This document shows positions 48,992-59,720 of a stretch of 64,000 nt of DNA, one piece after another; the stretch's first letter is position 1; every line of letters starts with the position of its first letter. The position numbers were made by a program, and so were the translations under genes. The stretch spans positions 372,001 to 436,000 of the forward strand of contig JAJEKV010000235.1 of NCBI GenBank assembly GCA_021234155.1. The letters are read 5' to 3'. The notes below the pieces were generated by a model. It made no database searches. It saw nothing but the letters and a program-made list of their open reading frames with translations, and had not been told where the DNA came from. The stretch comes from Isoetes taiwanensis (lineage: Eukaryota; Streptophyta; Lycopodiopsida; Isoetales; Isoetaceae).

Positions 48992-49049
48992 GATGAGATG
49001 AGATGAGATGAGATGAGATGAGATGAGATGAGATGAGATGAGATGAGAT
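48919..49049. repeat. GA microsatellite and ATGAG pentamer array
   Basis: (GA)n at 48919-48988 and about twelve ATGAG units at 48987-49049. The pentamer replaces the ATGAA (ATTTC) tail unit of the other copies and is strongly expanded. Confidence 0.95.
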
Positions 49050-49891
49050 GATTTTTATTCACATCTGCAGACCACCAAGTCCATGAGACGTTCAACAAGT
49101 ACATTCAATATTATAGAAAATATCATCTAATGCATCCTCAGACAGTAATGTATTAGCCTTTTCTCCCAAATCTTCTCTCAAAAATGATTTATGACTAATT
49201 TGCTCTCTCAAATTTAGGACATCTCTTATAAATTTCCCTATAAGTTTACCTTCCAAATTAAAAAACTCCAGTACGGTTGACACCGACATATTGTATCTGT
49301 TTCGGATGTCCACATAAGTTGGGCATCTCAAAGGCACATGTTGATCATCCTCCACTTCCTGCATATTACAAGTCTTACAAAGCCTCATTTCATGCGGTAT
49401 ATCCCCCCATCTACCAGCTTCCATCCCAAGCCTATGCGAGCTAAGTCTCATTCTGCTAATGGAGTGTCTAAGTTTCAAAGAAATACCTTCTCCCAAGTAC
49501 CTGGCCTCTTGGAGTTCTGGATTAATATATTGTCTGTGGAACTCTTTCTCTATTTCTGGAACTTTCCAATTCTTCATAGTAACATGTTCTGTGACCCATG
49601 CTTGGATATCTTTATGATGTATATACAAATCCTGCATATTTAGTCCCCACTTCCACATCCATTCCTCCACATCAGCATACCAACCCTTCACCTTTGTCTC
49701 CTCCATTGCCAAATGCGGCAAACTATCATCAGCTCTTTCAAATCGTATCTTATAAAGATATGTAAGCAATTACACAAAGCTTCTGCTTCTACAGGTATCA
49801 TACCACATTCGGCCAATAGCATGTCATATGGAGTTTGTGCTTTTGTACCCAATTAAGGAACTTCTTCTACACCTTCTCCACCTTTTTCCAT
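49050..49891 (-). pseudogene. LINE ORF2 C-terminal third and 3' end, minus strand
   Basis: A single open frame of 225 codons (49769-49092) holds TKVKGWYADVEEWMWKWGL, ISRMRLSSHRLGMEAGRW and knuckle CNMQEVEDDQHVPLRC (first Cys pair CKTC), ending in LLSEDALDDIFYNIECTC. Upstream text (VEKV, KLHMTCYW) continues to 49891 with stops. The stem-loop is at 49091-49061. The 5' border touches CLC copy 2 without any spacer. Confidence 0.85.
49061..49091 (-). other. LINE 3' nested stem-loop
   Basis: On the minus strand ACGTCT-CAT-GGACT-TGGT-GGTCT-GC-AGATGT. Pairing is kept with three G-U wobbles. Confidence 0.55.
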
Positions 49892-51260
49892 GTATACAAT
49901 AAATATCAAAAGGCAAAATTTGTTGATCTGAGACTAATAAATGTTATTTTTGGTAGAAATCAGAATGGAAGGTTCAACAACATCAGAACTGTACTTCAAC
50001 AAACGATCGAGCATAAAATCATGGCATGTTAACATGCCAATAACTGGTTCTTCCTGCACAAAACCAAGCACATGTATTAGAGCCAAACATAAGAGCCAAT
50101 GGTGACACGCAGGTACTTCTTACCTTGACAGTTAAAGGCAAAACGCATAAATGCCTTAATCCCAATTGCCGAAATAAAGTATAAGCCTTCGCCAATGATA
50201 TATTTTCAAGCACGGTATAAGCTGAGCTATTGGTGATGGGTCTAAGATCTATATACATCTCTTGTTCTTCCTTAAACAAATATCTTCAATCCGTAGCCCC
50301 TTTCCTGATCCAGACTTTGCAAAATCAAAAGCCTCCATTTTGATGTGTGATGATTGCTCTTCTTTAGAGTTTTGGAAAACCTTATTCTTGAGGAGAATCA
50401 ACAAATGAGACGTCAAAACAAGCCCTGCAAAAATGGGATTTTTTGAAACATGGAAGATGCTCACAACAGGAAATGCGTTATGCCTGGTATTCCATAAGGC
50501 TTTATAAATCAAACTCACATTTTGGATCACTGGAAAATGAAGCAAAGGAGAAGATATGGCATCTTTGGCAGTAAGATGGTGCATGAAAGGGTGAGGATGG
50601 GGAAGCAAAATAGGGAATTCTTTTAGATGGACAAAGAGGGCATATATTGCTATACTAAACAGATCTCCAACTGCTTTAGAAATTAACAAGACGGGCATGA
50701 GAAAGAGAAGCAGAGCCAAGTTGTTTCTTACCTCCAACATGATAATACAAAGGGCGACAGTCATGCGCATTGACCCCCCTAGCAATGCAGTGGCACCCAA
50801 AACTGCATATATCCCTTCATCCATTTCCTTGGATTTTATCACTTTGTAGTAAGTTGCAGACATTGTCATTCCTACCATGCACCCAAAGGTGGCTCTTATT
50901 AATATTATAGGTATGAAATGCCTAGACGGCACTGTTGTCCCATAGGTTACCACTGTTAGGGCATAAGATGCCACGAAGAATATAAATAGTGATGCATAAT
51001 GGTACTCTTTCGTGGTGTTGGTGCTAAAAATATTTTGCACTGCATCATCCTTTGTGGCAAAGAACAACCCTGCTAGGTCGTTGTACTGGCCGCCTGGACG
51101 ATTGAAGTTCTTAAAATTGCCAAGCTTGCCAAAACTGGGACATGTGTATGGAAGCCCATTCAAATCTAGACATGCTCTACATGGTGCCAACAATGGGAGC
51201 CCAAAGCAACACATTGAGGTGATTATTGCTAATATGCATGCTTGTAAAATGTAACGGGCC

Positions 51261-52461
51261 GGTCAAAAATGCCGTTAGCGCCTGAGGCGCCGTTCTTGGC
51301 CGGCTAGGGGGCAGCGGCCGCCCTCCCTCCCGCAAGCCATCACAGCGGATTCATGCAGGGAAATCAGAGCTTTTGGATGCTAGGCAAGGCGGATGGGCCG
51401 AGTTTTCCGGGGCGGAACAACGATGCTTAGATTTCTTCCTTTTTCTGGCGGCAATTCTTGGGCAGCAGGTATCCACTAACGTGGTTTCTTTCTTTGGTGC
51501 ATAAGCATTATGTCTATTGCTCTAGAGTAGACATGCTGAAAGGGTAAATCCAGCAGCAGTTGGAGGTTGGCCTATAAGGTAAAGAAGGAAAGAAGCTGCA
51601 AGATTTGAAAAAGGATTTGATTTATGTCATACAGGAAGTAAAATCTAGTTCTTGGAAAAATCTATTCATGGTCTTTTTCTTCCACCATTTCTTTCTAGCA
51701 GAAATGTCTTGTAGATGAATTGGACGATCAGAAAGATGTTTTTCGAATAGGAGAACCCTTTTGATCAGCACATAATTTCTGAGATTTGAATTGGAAATGC
51801 AAAGACAACAGGTTCTATGACTAATAATTTGCAGGCAGAAAGATTATCTTGAGCACTCGGTTCTTGGTACTGCTATGCCAAGAACCTCATCATGACCAGA
51901 ATAAGCACTGAAGCTTCACTGGTTAGGCTCAAATATATGTTTGAATGTTATTCTAAGCACTCGGTTCTTGGTACGCTATGCCAAGAACCTCATGACCAAT
52001 TAAAAAACCGACGCTTAATTGGTTGTGCTAAAATATATGTTTGAGGAAAGCTTCATTTCAATCGATGCTTGAGCATCTTTCTAGTCCGTGTTTTTTGTCA
52101 TACGGATATCTGACTATGCCTTTAATCGAGTAAGGTTAGATATTCCTATTCCTCTCCTAAGAAATTTTGGAGTATTCAACTGATTCCTCTAAGAAGATTA
52201 CATCATTCAGGAGCCAGCATGGTTTGCTTTTGTATTGTCATTCATCTACTAGTTACCAGGTGGGAAGAGTAATCCGAGCACATCAAGCATATCAGCTATC
52301 AGAGCAATTCATGTGCTTCATGTATATCTGTTGTAGAGTATTTAATAAGTTTCTGCAAAATAGAGAATGAAGATGTTGAGATTACTCCTGTAGTAATTCT
52401 CTATGAGCATGAAACATTGTACTTTTGTACTTTTTTATCTATATAATACAAAAATTCCGTT

Positions 52462-52492
<31 letters not shown>

Positions 52493-52493
52493 A
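51261..52493 (+). mobile_element. Polyadenylated retrocopy nested in the TRIM left LTR
   Basis: It starts with GGTCAAAAATGCC and ends in about 27 A (52467-52493). The word TGTAACGGGCC lies on both sides (51250-51260 and 52494-52504), a target duplication of at least 11 bases. This is the signature of LINE-mediated insertion of a polyadenylated RNA. The first 150 bases are GC-rich, like a 5' leader. I recognise no protein (the longest open frame is 67 codons at 52167-52370). It could be a processed non-coding transcript or a long SINE. Confidence 0.7.
51850..52045. repeat. 102-base tandem duplication inside the retrocopy
   Basis: GAGCACTCGGTTCTTGGTAC, then GCTATGCCAAGAACCTCAT, recurs at about 51852 and 51954, and both copies run on to AAATATATGTTTGA. 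Each copy also contains its own inverted repeat, GTTCTTGG against CCAAGAAC, so each could fold into a hairpin. Confidence 0.8.
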
Positions 52494-53441
52494 TGTAACG
52501 GGCCCATGGTAGACCGCCCGAGTATTCGATCCTTGAATGTGCCTGTGGGGCGTTCCCGAGACACCGGCATAAATGGGTAGAAGCGACTATTCATAAAAGT
52601 CTAGATGGTTTTGCCCAGTTGGTTAAGGGCATGTCGGTTAGGAATGTCACAGTTGGTATCAGAGCAGGTCTCGAGTTCGAGTCTCCATGGATGCCTATAT
52701 GCATGGGTAATTTGCAAAGACTTGGTAATTATTGTGACATGGTATAGCCTTGGATGCTCGAGGACGAGCATAGTTCTAGTGGGGAGAGGTCAGAATAGGG
52801 TAGTCTTAGTGGAAAAAGGCATGAGCAGAGCCATGGTAGACCCTTTCAGTATTTGATCCTTGAATGTGCACGTAGGCGTTCAGACACCCAGCATAAATGG
52901 GTAGAAGCACTACTCATAAATGTTTAGACGGTTTTGCCCAATTGGTTAAGGGCATGTCGGTTAGGAACGTTGCATTAAACTTTCATCACTTTCCCCTTTC
53001 TAGGAAAACAAAAAAAGGGCAAAATGACATAGAATTAGCATATTTTTAGGCTTATTGTCTGGAATTGATCAAAATAAGACTAATGGCTAGGGCGCTTACT
53101 AGTATAGCCAATGTGTATAGAAGATACAAACTCTAGAATTGAGTTTGTTAAATAAACTTCCCAAAATTCCTCCAGTTGCTCCTAATAGTATAACTGGCAC
53201 CAAATCTGCTACACCCATGAATGCTTTGCCATCGCTTACATCAAACATGATCAACCCCCCATCACCAAATAGACCACATTTTCCATGCTTGCACAAATCA
53301 CTTCCTAATCTGAGCACCACTGCTAGTCACAGTGCTGAAAAAGAATCTCCATAGCAATGCACTCCTCCAACTATGTTACAACAATAAAATTAGCAAGCCA
53401 TGTTTGTAACAAGGCAATGTGAAATAAACCAAGGTGGGAGA

Positions 53442-54122
53442 ATGTATAGGGGAATGGAGGTTGGGACTCCATTCCCTGTTTTGCAGGTGGGGTCCTGCGA
53501 CCGGCGTTAGCCGGGAGCGGGTCACCTCCAAAACTGGGAATGGAGGACCAATCTCCATTCCCCTACAAAATAGAAATAGGGGGAGCTATTTTTTAGATCT
53601 CTCGCAGTTTTAACAAATGAAATCAATGCTTTCGGCCTCTTCTTGCTTGAAGAGCGAGGATGAGATCGATGCTTACGCCTCTTGCTACTTGCAAAGAATG
53701 CAGATCAAGCTTCTATTCCAACCTGTTTCAGAGCTATTTTTCAGATCATATATTGCTTGCGAAGAACAGAGCCTCTTGCCTTTACCTTGTTGCTTCTGCG
53801 AAGCTTTACATGAAAGAACTCGAATCGAAGCAAAGCCAAGAAATTTTTCTGCCATGATCTCGAAAGCAGAACCAAAGAACTTGAAGCAGAGCCAAGAAGA
53901 TTTCTTTGCCTCAGCGGTACCGGTCGAAGAAGCTGCGGTGCCATAACCCTAAACGAGCTTCTGATCGGCTAGCGGCGCCATAACCCTAAAGAAACCCTAA
54001 ATGAAACCTAAGCAGCCGGTCACGCAGAATAGGGCCACCCAACTTCCATTCCGCTTTGTAGGGAATTGCCACGTGGCGCCACACAATTGCACCCCAGCAA
54101 AAAGTAGCAACCCAATTTCTAT
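53442..54122. mobile_element. 0.68-kb insertion in CLC copy 2 with imperfect inverted ends
   Basis: It is absent from CLC copy 1, where GAGAATG joins TTGGTG directly (near 28165). The left end reads TATAGGGGAATGG and the right end, inverted, AATAGAAATTGGG. The word GGAATGGARGTTGGG lies near both ends in opposite orientation. AACCCTAA telomere boxes cluster at 53945-53999. There is no recognisable protein. It fits a small non-autonomous DNA transposon. The target duplication is at most two or three bases. Confidence 0.55.
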
Positions 54123-54334
54123 TTTGTTGGTGTTGTCCGCATGTCTCATAGTCGAGTTGGTCTAGAGTTGACATATCTTTGTGGAATATTAGTATAGGAT
54201 ATCGTGAGAATGTTTATTTAAGGGAGGTTCCAACACTTTGACGGTGACATTGTATCAAATTTAATTTAGATATGCTATTTAAAAAAATCATTGCATTGAG
54301 TTTTATTGCATGGTGCATTGCTTTAATAGTCCAT

Positions 54335-54490
54335 GGACACATAACCTAACTTTATAGTTGGTGTAAGGTTTACTCCATCTACGTGCATTCTCTTTGTGGA
54401 ATGCTTGAGGATTTTTGGACACATAACCTAGCTTTATTTGGTGTGAGGTTTCCTTTATCTACGTGCATTTTCTTTATGGAATGCTTCTGC
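54335..54490. repeat. 80-base tandem duplication in the CLC intron (copy 2)
   Basis: Counterpart of the duplication at 28389-28547 in copy 1, with extra small indels. Confidence 0.75.
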
Positions 54491-55255
54491 CAAGGCCATT
54501 GAAAAAACTTTGGACTGTGCTACACCAATTCTCAGTTTTTCGTCTGTGTCCAACTAGAGAATAGACTTGTTTTGTTTGATTGTCGTCCATGAAAATTGTA
54601 TAGATATAGTATTCACTCGTTGTTTCAAATGGTGAAATGGAATATGAGCAGTGAGGTTTGTTTTGAAATTGAGCAACATGGCTAAAATTGGGGGATTGAA
54701 TTCCCCTTTAGGATACAAGACCGAGTCCAATTTTTTTTTGGTAGCATCTAAAAAGCGGCATTTATGTATCTTTATGGGTCACATGTGTCTGCAAATTATG
54801 AGAATGGTGGGACAAGAGAACAGACAAAAACTTAAGGTTGGGAGAACGAGAAAGATAAGTATGGAAAAAAAAGAGCTATAGAGATACAATACTTATGAAT
54901 TTTTTAACGACAAAGATAAAATATGAAAAAAAGGAGAGCTAGAGGGATAGAATACTTATGAATTTCTTTTTTAAGGCAAGCAAAGAATTGAACTAAATTG
55001 AATTTTGAAGGAAGAAAAAAGCGAGCTCCCCTGGACGCATCCAACGGGGGCTCTGAAAGCCGTTGTTACACCGGCTGCTACTCCACACTTGACCAGATCA
55101 CGGCGTTCTCGATCATTCTTAAAAAATCAGACCCATTTGCACGTTAATCCAAACCGTCGAGAACTATCCAGACCCATTACATATGCTACGCATGATGAGA
55201 GGGCCTTCTCTTTCCAAATACAGCCCATCAGATGTTGCTGCTATGCTGCTCAATA

Positions 55256-55290
55256 TCTGAGTGGCGTCAGAAAACCAGCCCTTATTACCT
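55256..55290 (-). pseudogene. Short LINE piece at the 5' breakpoint of CLC copy 2
   Basis: TCTGAGTGGCGTCAG, then AAACCAGCCCTTA, matches the LINE at about 47190-47220 (coding KGWFADATQ on the minus strand). The CLC match ends at the same TCTG, so the junction has 4 to 5 bases of microhomology. Confidence 0.6.
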
Positions 55291-57834
55291 CATAGCTGCA
55301 ATGCCTCATCTTCAAGTTGGATTAGAAAAGCTCGGCTGATTTTTTTGATTGAGATCCACTTTAGATTTTTCCAAGGATTTTGAGTTCAACTCATTTTGTA
55401 TAATATGAATCTTCTCATCAAGGATTATATGTTCTTCGGCATTTTAGCATTTGTAACTTGACTTCTAAGATGAGGTGTCAGCCATTTCTTGCACTTGCCA
55501 TTCTAGCCTATCCATGTAATCAGCAAAATCCAAGGTGGCATAGAAATCTATCATTGGATCTTGGGCTTTTCAGATCCACAGTCATTAAAATTAGAAAACA
55601 ACCTAAAAATAGACATGGAGATATAGTGGGATACGCTTTTCAAGCCTTCCTTCCTATAGCACTGAGTTTGTCTGCTTCCTCTAGTAAGATCAAAGCTATT
55701 TGTATCATTTTTTATTATGGCTCCATTTGCTTTTGATAATAAGATGTTGTAGCCGTAGCTTTGGGATGTGCTGCAGATCTTTGACGGTGGCTCTGTTTGA
55801 AATATGGTGATCCCTGTTTTAGGCCATAGCCAGCCTTTACAGCTGAATATAATGCTCACAAACCGCGAATCTGACTCATCATGTAGCAACAATCGTAAAT
55901 GCATGGATTATTATAAAACTTGAGGCATGGTCGTATTCCTTCATAATGTTAATTGCAGATGCGGGTGAATATATTTCCTAGTACGCTACTTGGATTTGTT
56001 CTACAAGTAATGGAATTCTTTTCCATGCCAGAATCTCCTCCATAGCTTACAGATTAGCGATATGGGTTTGAACAAAAGAAGAAATGCCAATTATAGGGAT
56101 GCAGGTAGAGAATAAATAATGTCAAATAAGATGTTTTGAAATATATAACTTTTGCATTACCTTTCTTGCCGTTATTCTAGGCCTCTCTAGTAAAAAAAAG
56201 ATGTAACTTGTTTCTCTTTAGGCAGTTGATCTTTATTTTGCATTCTGATCCTTCATTTTATCTTCTTTTTTATGTAGGCAACATAATCAGGAACACTCCA
56301 ATATAGAGTAACAATCAAATAGCAGCCATGAAGCAAGATCAGCGATCACAAAACTTATTTGAATGGTAATGGTTCTTTGCTTTTTAGTTGCTCACTAGTC
56401 AGGTTTGTGTAATAATAATAACTAAGGTCACCCAAATTAACTGCATTTGACCTTTAATTCCATGCCCAAAAAATTCATCACAGAAATATGGCTCTTGTAC
56501 AAGCCAGTGCCATAAACATTTTCTTCAAGTGAATTTGATTTCAAAATGTCGGATGGTCTATTATTTGTCTTTTGGTCATGATTATTCTTGTAGTTGAACA
56601 TTAGGTATTTATCAGCAATCCTACTTCATTTGCATTCAACACTGGGGTCTGCTGAAACAAGTTTATGAAGCTTAATACCATATATTAGTTGACATTGTTA
56701 TGATTACTGAGATCCTTGTTGTTATTTTACCATTTGAACCTGAACTTGTTTGGAATAGCATTATACAAACCATTCGCGTTGAAACCAAGAAAATGATTTC
56801 AAATTGTTCAAAATTGGTATCCCTTGATCTGGAATGTCCACATGTTTATTAGTTAATGAATTGGCAAGGCACCCTTACACTGTACTTTCACTTGTTATGA
56901 CATTGTAAGGCCACAAATTGCTTGTATTGCAACAAAGAAGTGATAAGCTTTAATGTTTAGAGGGAGAAGAGGAAGGTAAGTTCAAGAATGAAACCATGGC
57001 AAGCTATATGTTATGCTATTGTAGCCTTTGTAGCCATTTGGATATATATAGGCATACCATCTCTAAAGCCTTGTGCTGGTGGTTAGGTCGATCTCCCTCA
57101 GATGGTTTGCTTCTTAGATCACTTCTTCTGCTACCTGGCATTGGGTCTGTTCCTATTGTGAGCATCCATTTCAATCATGTGCAAGTATCTTTCTTACTCC
57201 ATTTAATCTTGGACTGAATGATTTAAAGCTATTAGATGTTTTTTCCAAGGCCACTTATCAGCACATAATATATTGGAATAATGTATTGAAGTTGTGTATC
57301 TTCTTCATTTAAATAATTTGACATAGTTCAGGTTTAGTACTTCTGGAAGGCTCATTGTCCAATTTAGCAGATCTTTGGTAAGATCAAAGCTAAGATACTG
57401 CAGCCAGAGCTTTGGGATGTGCTGCAGAGCTTTGACGATGGCCCTGTTTGAAATAAGGTGATCCTTTCACAGAATATTCTGCGAATCTGGCACGCTAGAA
57501 GGTTTTAACAAGACCAAACATATAAAGCTGGATATAATAGTTGCAATGAAAGTCATTGGCATAAAAAGATTAGAGAAAATTAGCAACAGAGTGTTTGGTT
57601 GTTACAATGCCATGTTTGGAGTAGAATTGTTTGATTGTTACAATGCCATGTTTTGTTGTTTACACCAAGTCCTTACATCTTTTTATGATTTCTATGGTTC
57701 TAGCACTAGCATTCCATTTTATATACAACAAAGAATGGTTTATGTTAGGGTAACTTTGTTATAGACTTGTTTATATCAAGTCCTTATATTCTTTTTTCAT
57801 TTCTATGGTATCATTTATCCCTCATGCAATACAG
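55291..57834. other. Non-coding stretch with dispersed duplications
   Basis: I recognise no gene. About 55740-55870 and 57385-57500 are diverged direct repeats sharing AGCTTTGGGATGTGCTGCAG. TTGTTACAATGCCATGTTT occurs at 57598 and 57635, and a CAAGTCCTTA...TTTCTATGGT unit at 57667 and 57778. Confidence 0.55.
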
Positions 57835-58429
57835 TATTAAGTAGAGATAACAAGGTTGTATGGACCGATTTACCTGCCCATTTGAACATCTCCGCCACCA
57901 AACCTATTGCATCAGCACTTTCCCATTTGCAAGGTTACTTAAACTTTCCCCCAAGTTTTCCAGAGTGAAGCACCATCGATCATCCTGCAAATATTCAACA
58001 TCACTGGTTTCATTAACATCTGGCATATGGGCATATGGTAAAGTTCATGTACTTGGCATAGCAGAGCTGCTGGGTCCAAATGAATATCTTGTTGCATTCT
58101 AGTTTTCAGCTTATTCCATAACTGCTTGAGATTTACGATCCAAATCTTTCCATCTTAAAAAGTCATGGCTTTTCTTTTTTGACTTGGTTAATGCCACATA
58201 TTCTTTTTTAAGTCTCTGTCTATCTGCCCCTTTTGCTTTTTTATATTCTACTCGCTTTGCTTTGCATGATGCATCAAACCAGCTATTACATGGCAATCCT
58301 TTCAATTTTCTGTGTGAGACAAACTAGTCGGCAGCATCACACAATACCAACTTTGCTAGTTCTTTACTCAAATTTTCAGCATCACTAGGCCAAATTGTTT
58401 TGAGATGCCTTTGCTTCACATTGTTTCAT

Positions 58430-58431
<2 letters not shown>
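57835..58431 (-). pseudogene. LINE ORF2 linker and start of reverse transcriptase, minus strand
   Basis: On the minus strand: WPSDAENLSKELAKLVL, then KGLPCNSWFDASCKAKRVEY and a KEYVALTKSKKKSHDFLRW stretch (58305-58111). After stops comes ADAIGLVAEMFKWAGKSV (about 57930-57860), the first reverse-transcriptase block. Its 5' border is exactly at a GA/TC microsatellite. 3'-truncated. Confidence 0.7.
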
Positions 58432-58500
<69 letters not shown>

Positions 58501-58507
58501 ACACTGC

Positions 58508-58545
<38 letters not shown>

Positions 58546-58547
58546 AA

Positions 58548-58582
<35 letters not shown>

Positions 58583-58705
58583 TATAGAATAGATATATTT
58601 TAACGCCAATCATCTAGTGCCTCTTGCAAATCCAACACAGACTTGACCACACACCAACACCACAAGGTAGAGAGAGAACTATTATATTTAGATCAGACAG
58701 AGAGA

Positions 58706-58745
<40 letters not shown>

Positions 58746-58790
58746 TAGAGAGAGATAAGAGAGAGAGAATAGATATATAGAGAGAGAGAT
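58432..58790. repeat. GA microsatellites with short LINE-tail pieces
   Basis: (GA)n blocks at 58432-58498, 58511-58540, 58551-58580 and 58700-58790 are separated by short unique words. About 58600-58680 (CATCTAGTGCCTCTTGCAAA) looks like a sliver of LINE 3' coding end. Confidence 0.85.
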
Positions 58791-59720
58791 GAAATGAAAT
58801 GAAATTTTATTGTTTTCGGGCTAACGACATCCATCTCCTCATCAAAGAACACAATCTCATGACTATAGAATATATCATCTAATGCCTCTTCATGGATAAG
58901 AGAACACTAGGCTCCTCATCTCCAAATCTCCAACATCCAAGCGATTTCAAAGCCTAGCTCCCAACAACCCCAAACAATGTATGCTCCTACTAGCATATCT
59001 AAGGTATTGTGCCTCTCATGATTTAATTGAAAACTGCTCTATATATGTCCTTAATGTCAGGAATATGCCATGCTTTTCTAGTGTAATGTCCATGCACCCA
59101 TCTCCAGGTGTTCTCTATGACCTTCAATTAGTTTATAATGCCCCATTTTCATGGCCATATCAACAATATCCAAACTACCCCCACGGGTTTCTTCTAATGC
59201 TAAGGACCAATATCAACACAAATATCTATGCACCCAGAGGTGTTCATATGTGCCTTTATTCATTTATATCCATTCCCAATGGGAAATACCGGTTTCTTCT
59301 AATGCTAACGATCGCATATCATACAAAAATCTTTACGCAAATATCAAAACATGATGCTTTTACTTATTCCATCTTAATCCCTCAAAAAATCTTTTGAAAT
59401 TTCCCCAACCATCGCCCCCGTTCTCCACAAATCTTTGTTTTCAAGGTCCCATATGCATATCAAATTTCCCAAATGTCACCTTCACATTTTTCCTTTGCAT
59501 AGCATATAAAGCCTTCAAACCCGGCATTGCGTGTTCCCTTGCTTGGTTCCAAGTCCTCTCTTTACTTGCAAGCCCAAATACGCTCCAAGGATTTGCCAAG
59601 GTTCCCCTTCATAAAAAATGTACACTCATTTATTTGCCAGAAAACACACTTTTTTTTTAGTTCAAATTAACATGCATACCTTTGGCATCACAAACTTGCA
59701 AGATTCTTGGTGTGTACCCC
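58791..59720 (-). pseudogene. LINE from after motif C to 3' tail, minus strand, strongly decayed
   Basis: On the minus strand CDAKGMHVNLN (about 59690), WNQAREHAMPGLKALYAMQR (about 59560-59500) and a C-terminal EEALDDIFYS-like end (about 58880) match the family. The tail is ATTTCATTTCATC and (TC)n at 58790. Many stops. Its upstream half overlaps the first unit of the tandem array, so this LINE segment became part of the repeated unit. Confidence 0.6.

Larger units (their letters stand above)
51250..52974 (+). mobile_element. TRIM (miniature LTR retrotransposon) in CLC copy 2, itself interrupted
   Basis: Comparison with CLC copy 1 gives the empty site. The left LTR starts TGTAACGGGCC at 51250 (continued from 52494 after a nested insertion) and ends in CA at 52651. 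Two bases later TGGTATCAGAGC (52654) matches the primer site for initiator methionine tRNA. A purine tract GGAAAAAGG (52811-52819) precedes the right LTR, 52822-52974, which also ends in CA. The LTRs are about 155 bases and about 85 percent alike. The target duplication is TAAAA on the left and TTAAA on the right. The interior of about 170 bases has no coding capacity, so it would need enzymes from another element. The strand is given by PBS and PPT order. Confidence 0.8.
49893..55262 (-). pseudogene. CLC-c-like: CLC-type chloride channel, copy 2, 5'-truncated duplicate with insertions
   Basis: Exons and introns match copy 1 at about 90 percent or more by eye, so this is a DNA-level duplication, not a retrocopy. 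Present are the last exon 50053-49934 (EEPVIGMLTCHDF, stop), the large exon 51240-50124 and exon 53370-53100. The large exon is open over about 320 codons, with YNDLAGLFFATKDDAVQNIF, LGATALLGGSMRMTVALCII, TRHNAFPVVS and, in a second frame, the CBS end SLAKAYTLFRQLGLRHLCVL. In exon 53370-53100 a 2-base loss shifts the frame before MVLRLGSDL. A decayed exon remnant (LEREGPLI) lies at about 55255-55030. The three 5' exons are absent. Relative to copy 1 it has gained insertions at 51250-52974 and 53442-54122. It is a pseudogene whose large exon happens to be better than that of copy 1. Confidence 0.85.

Noticed and set aside
52610..52690. A tRNA-derived SINE instead of a TRIM
   Set aside because: The A/B-box-like words exist, but paired LTRs, the initiator-Met primer site, the purine tract and the short target duplication together identify an LTR element.
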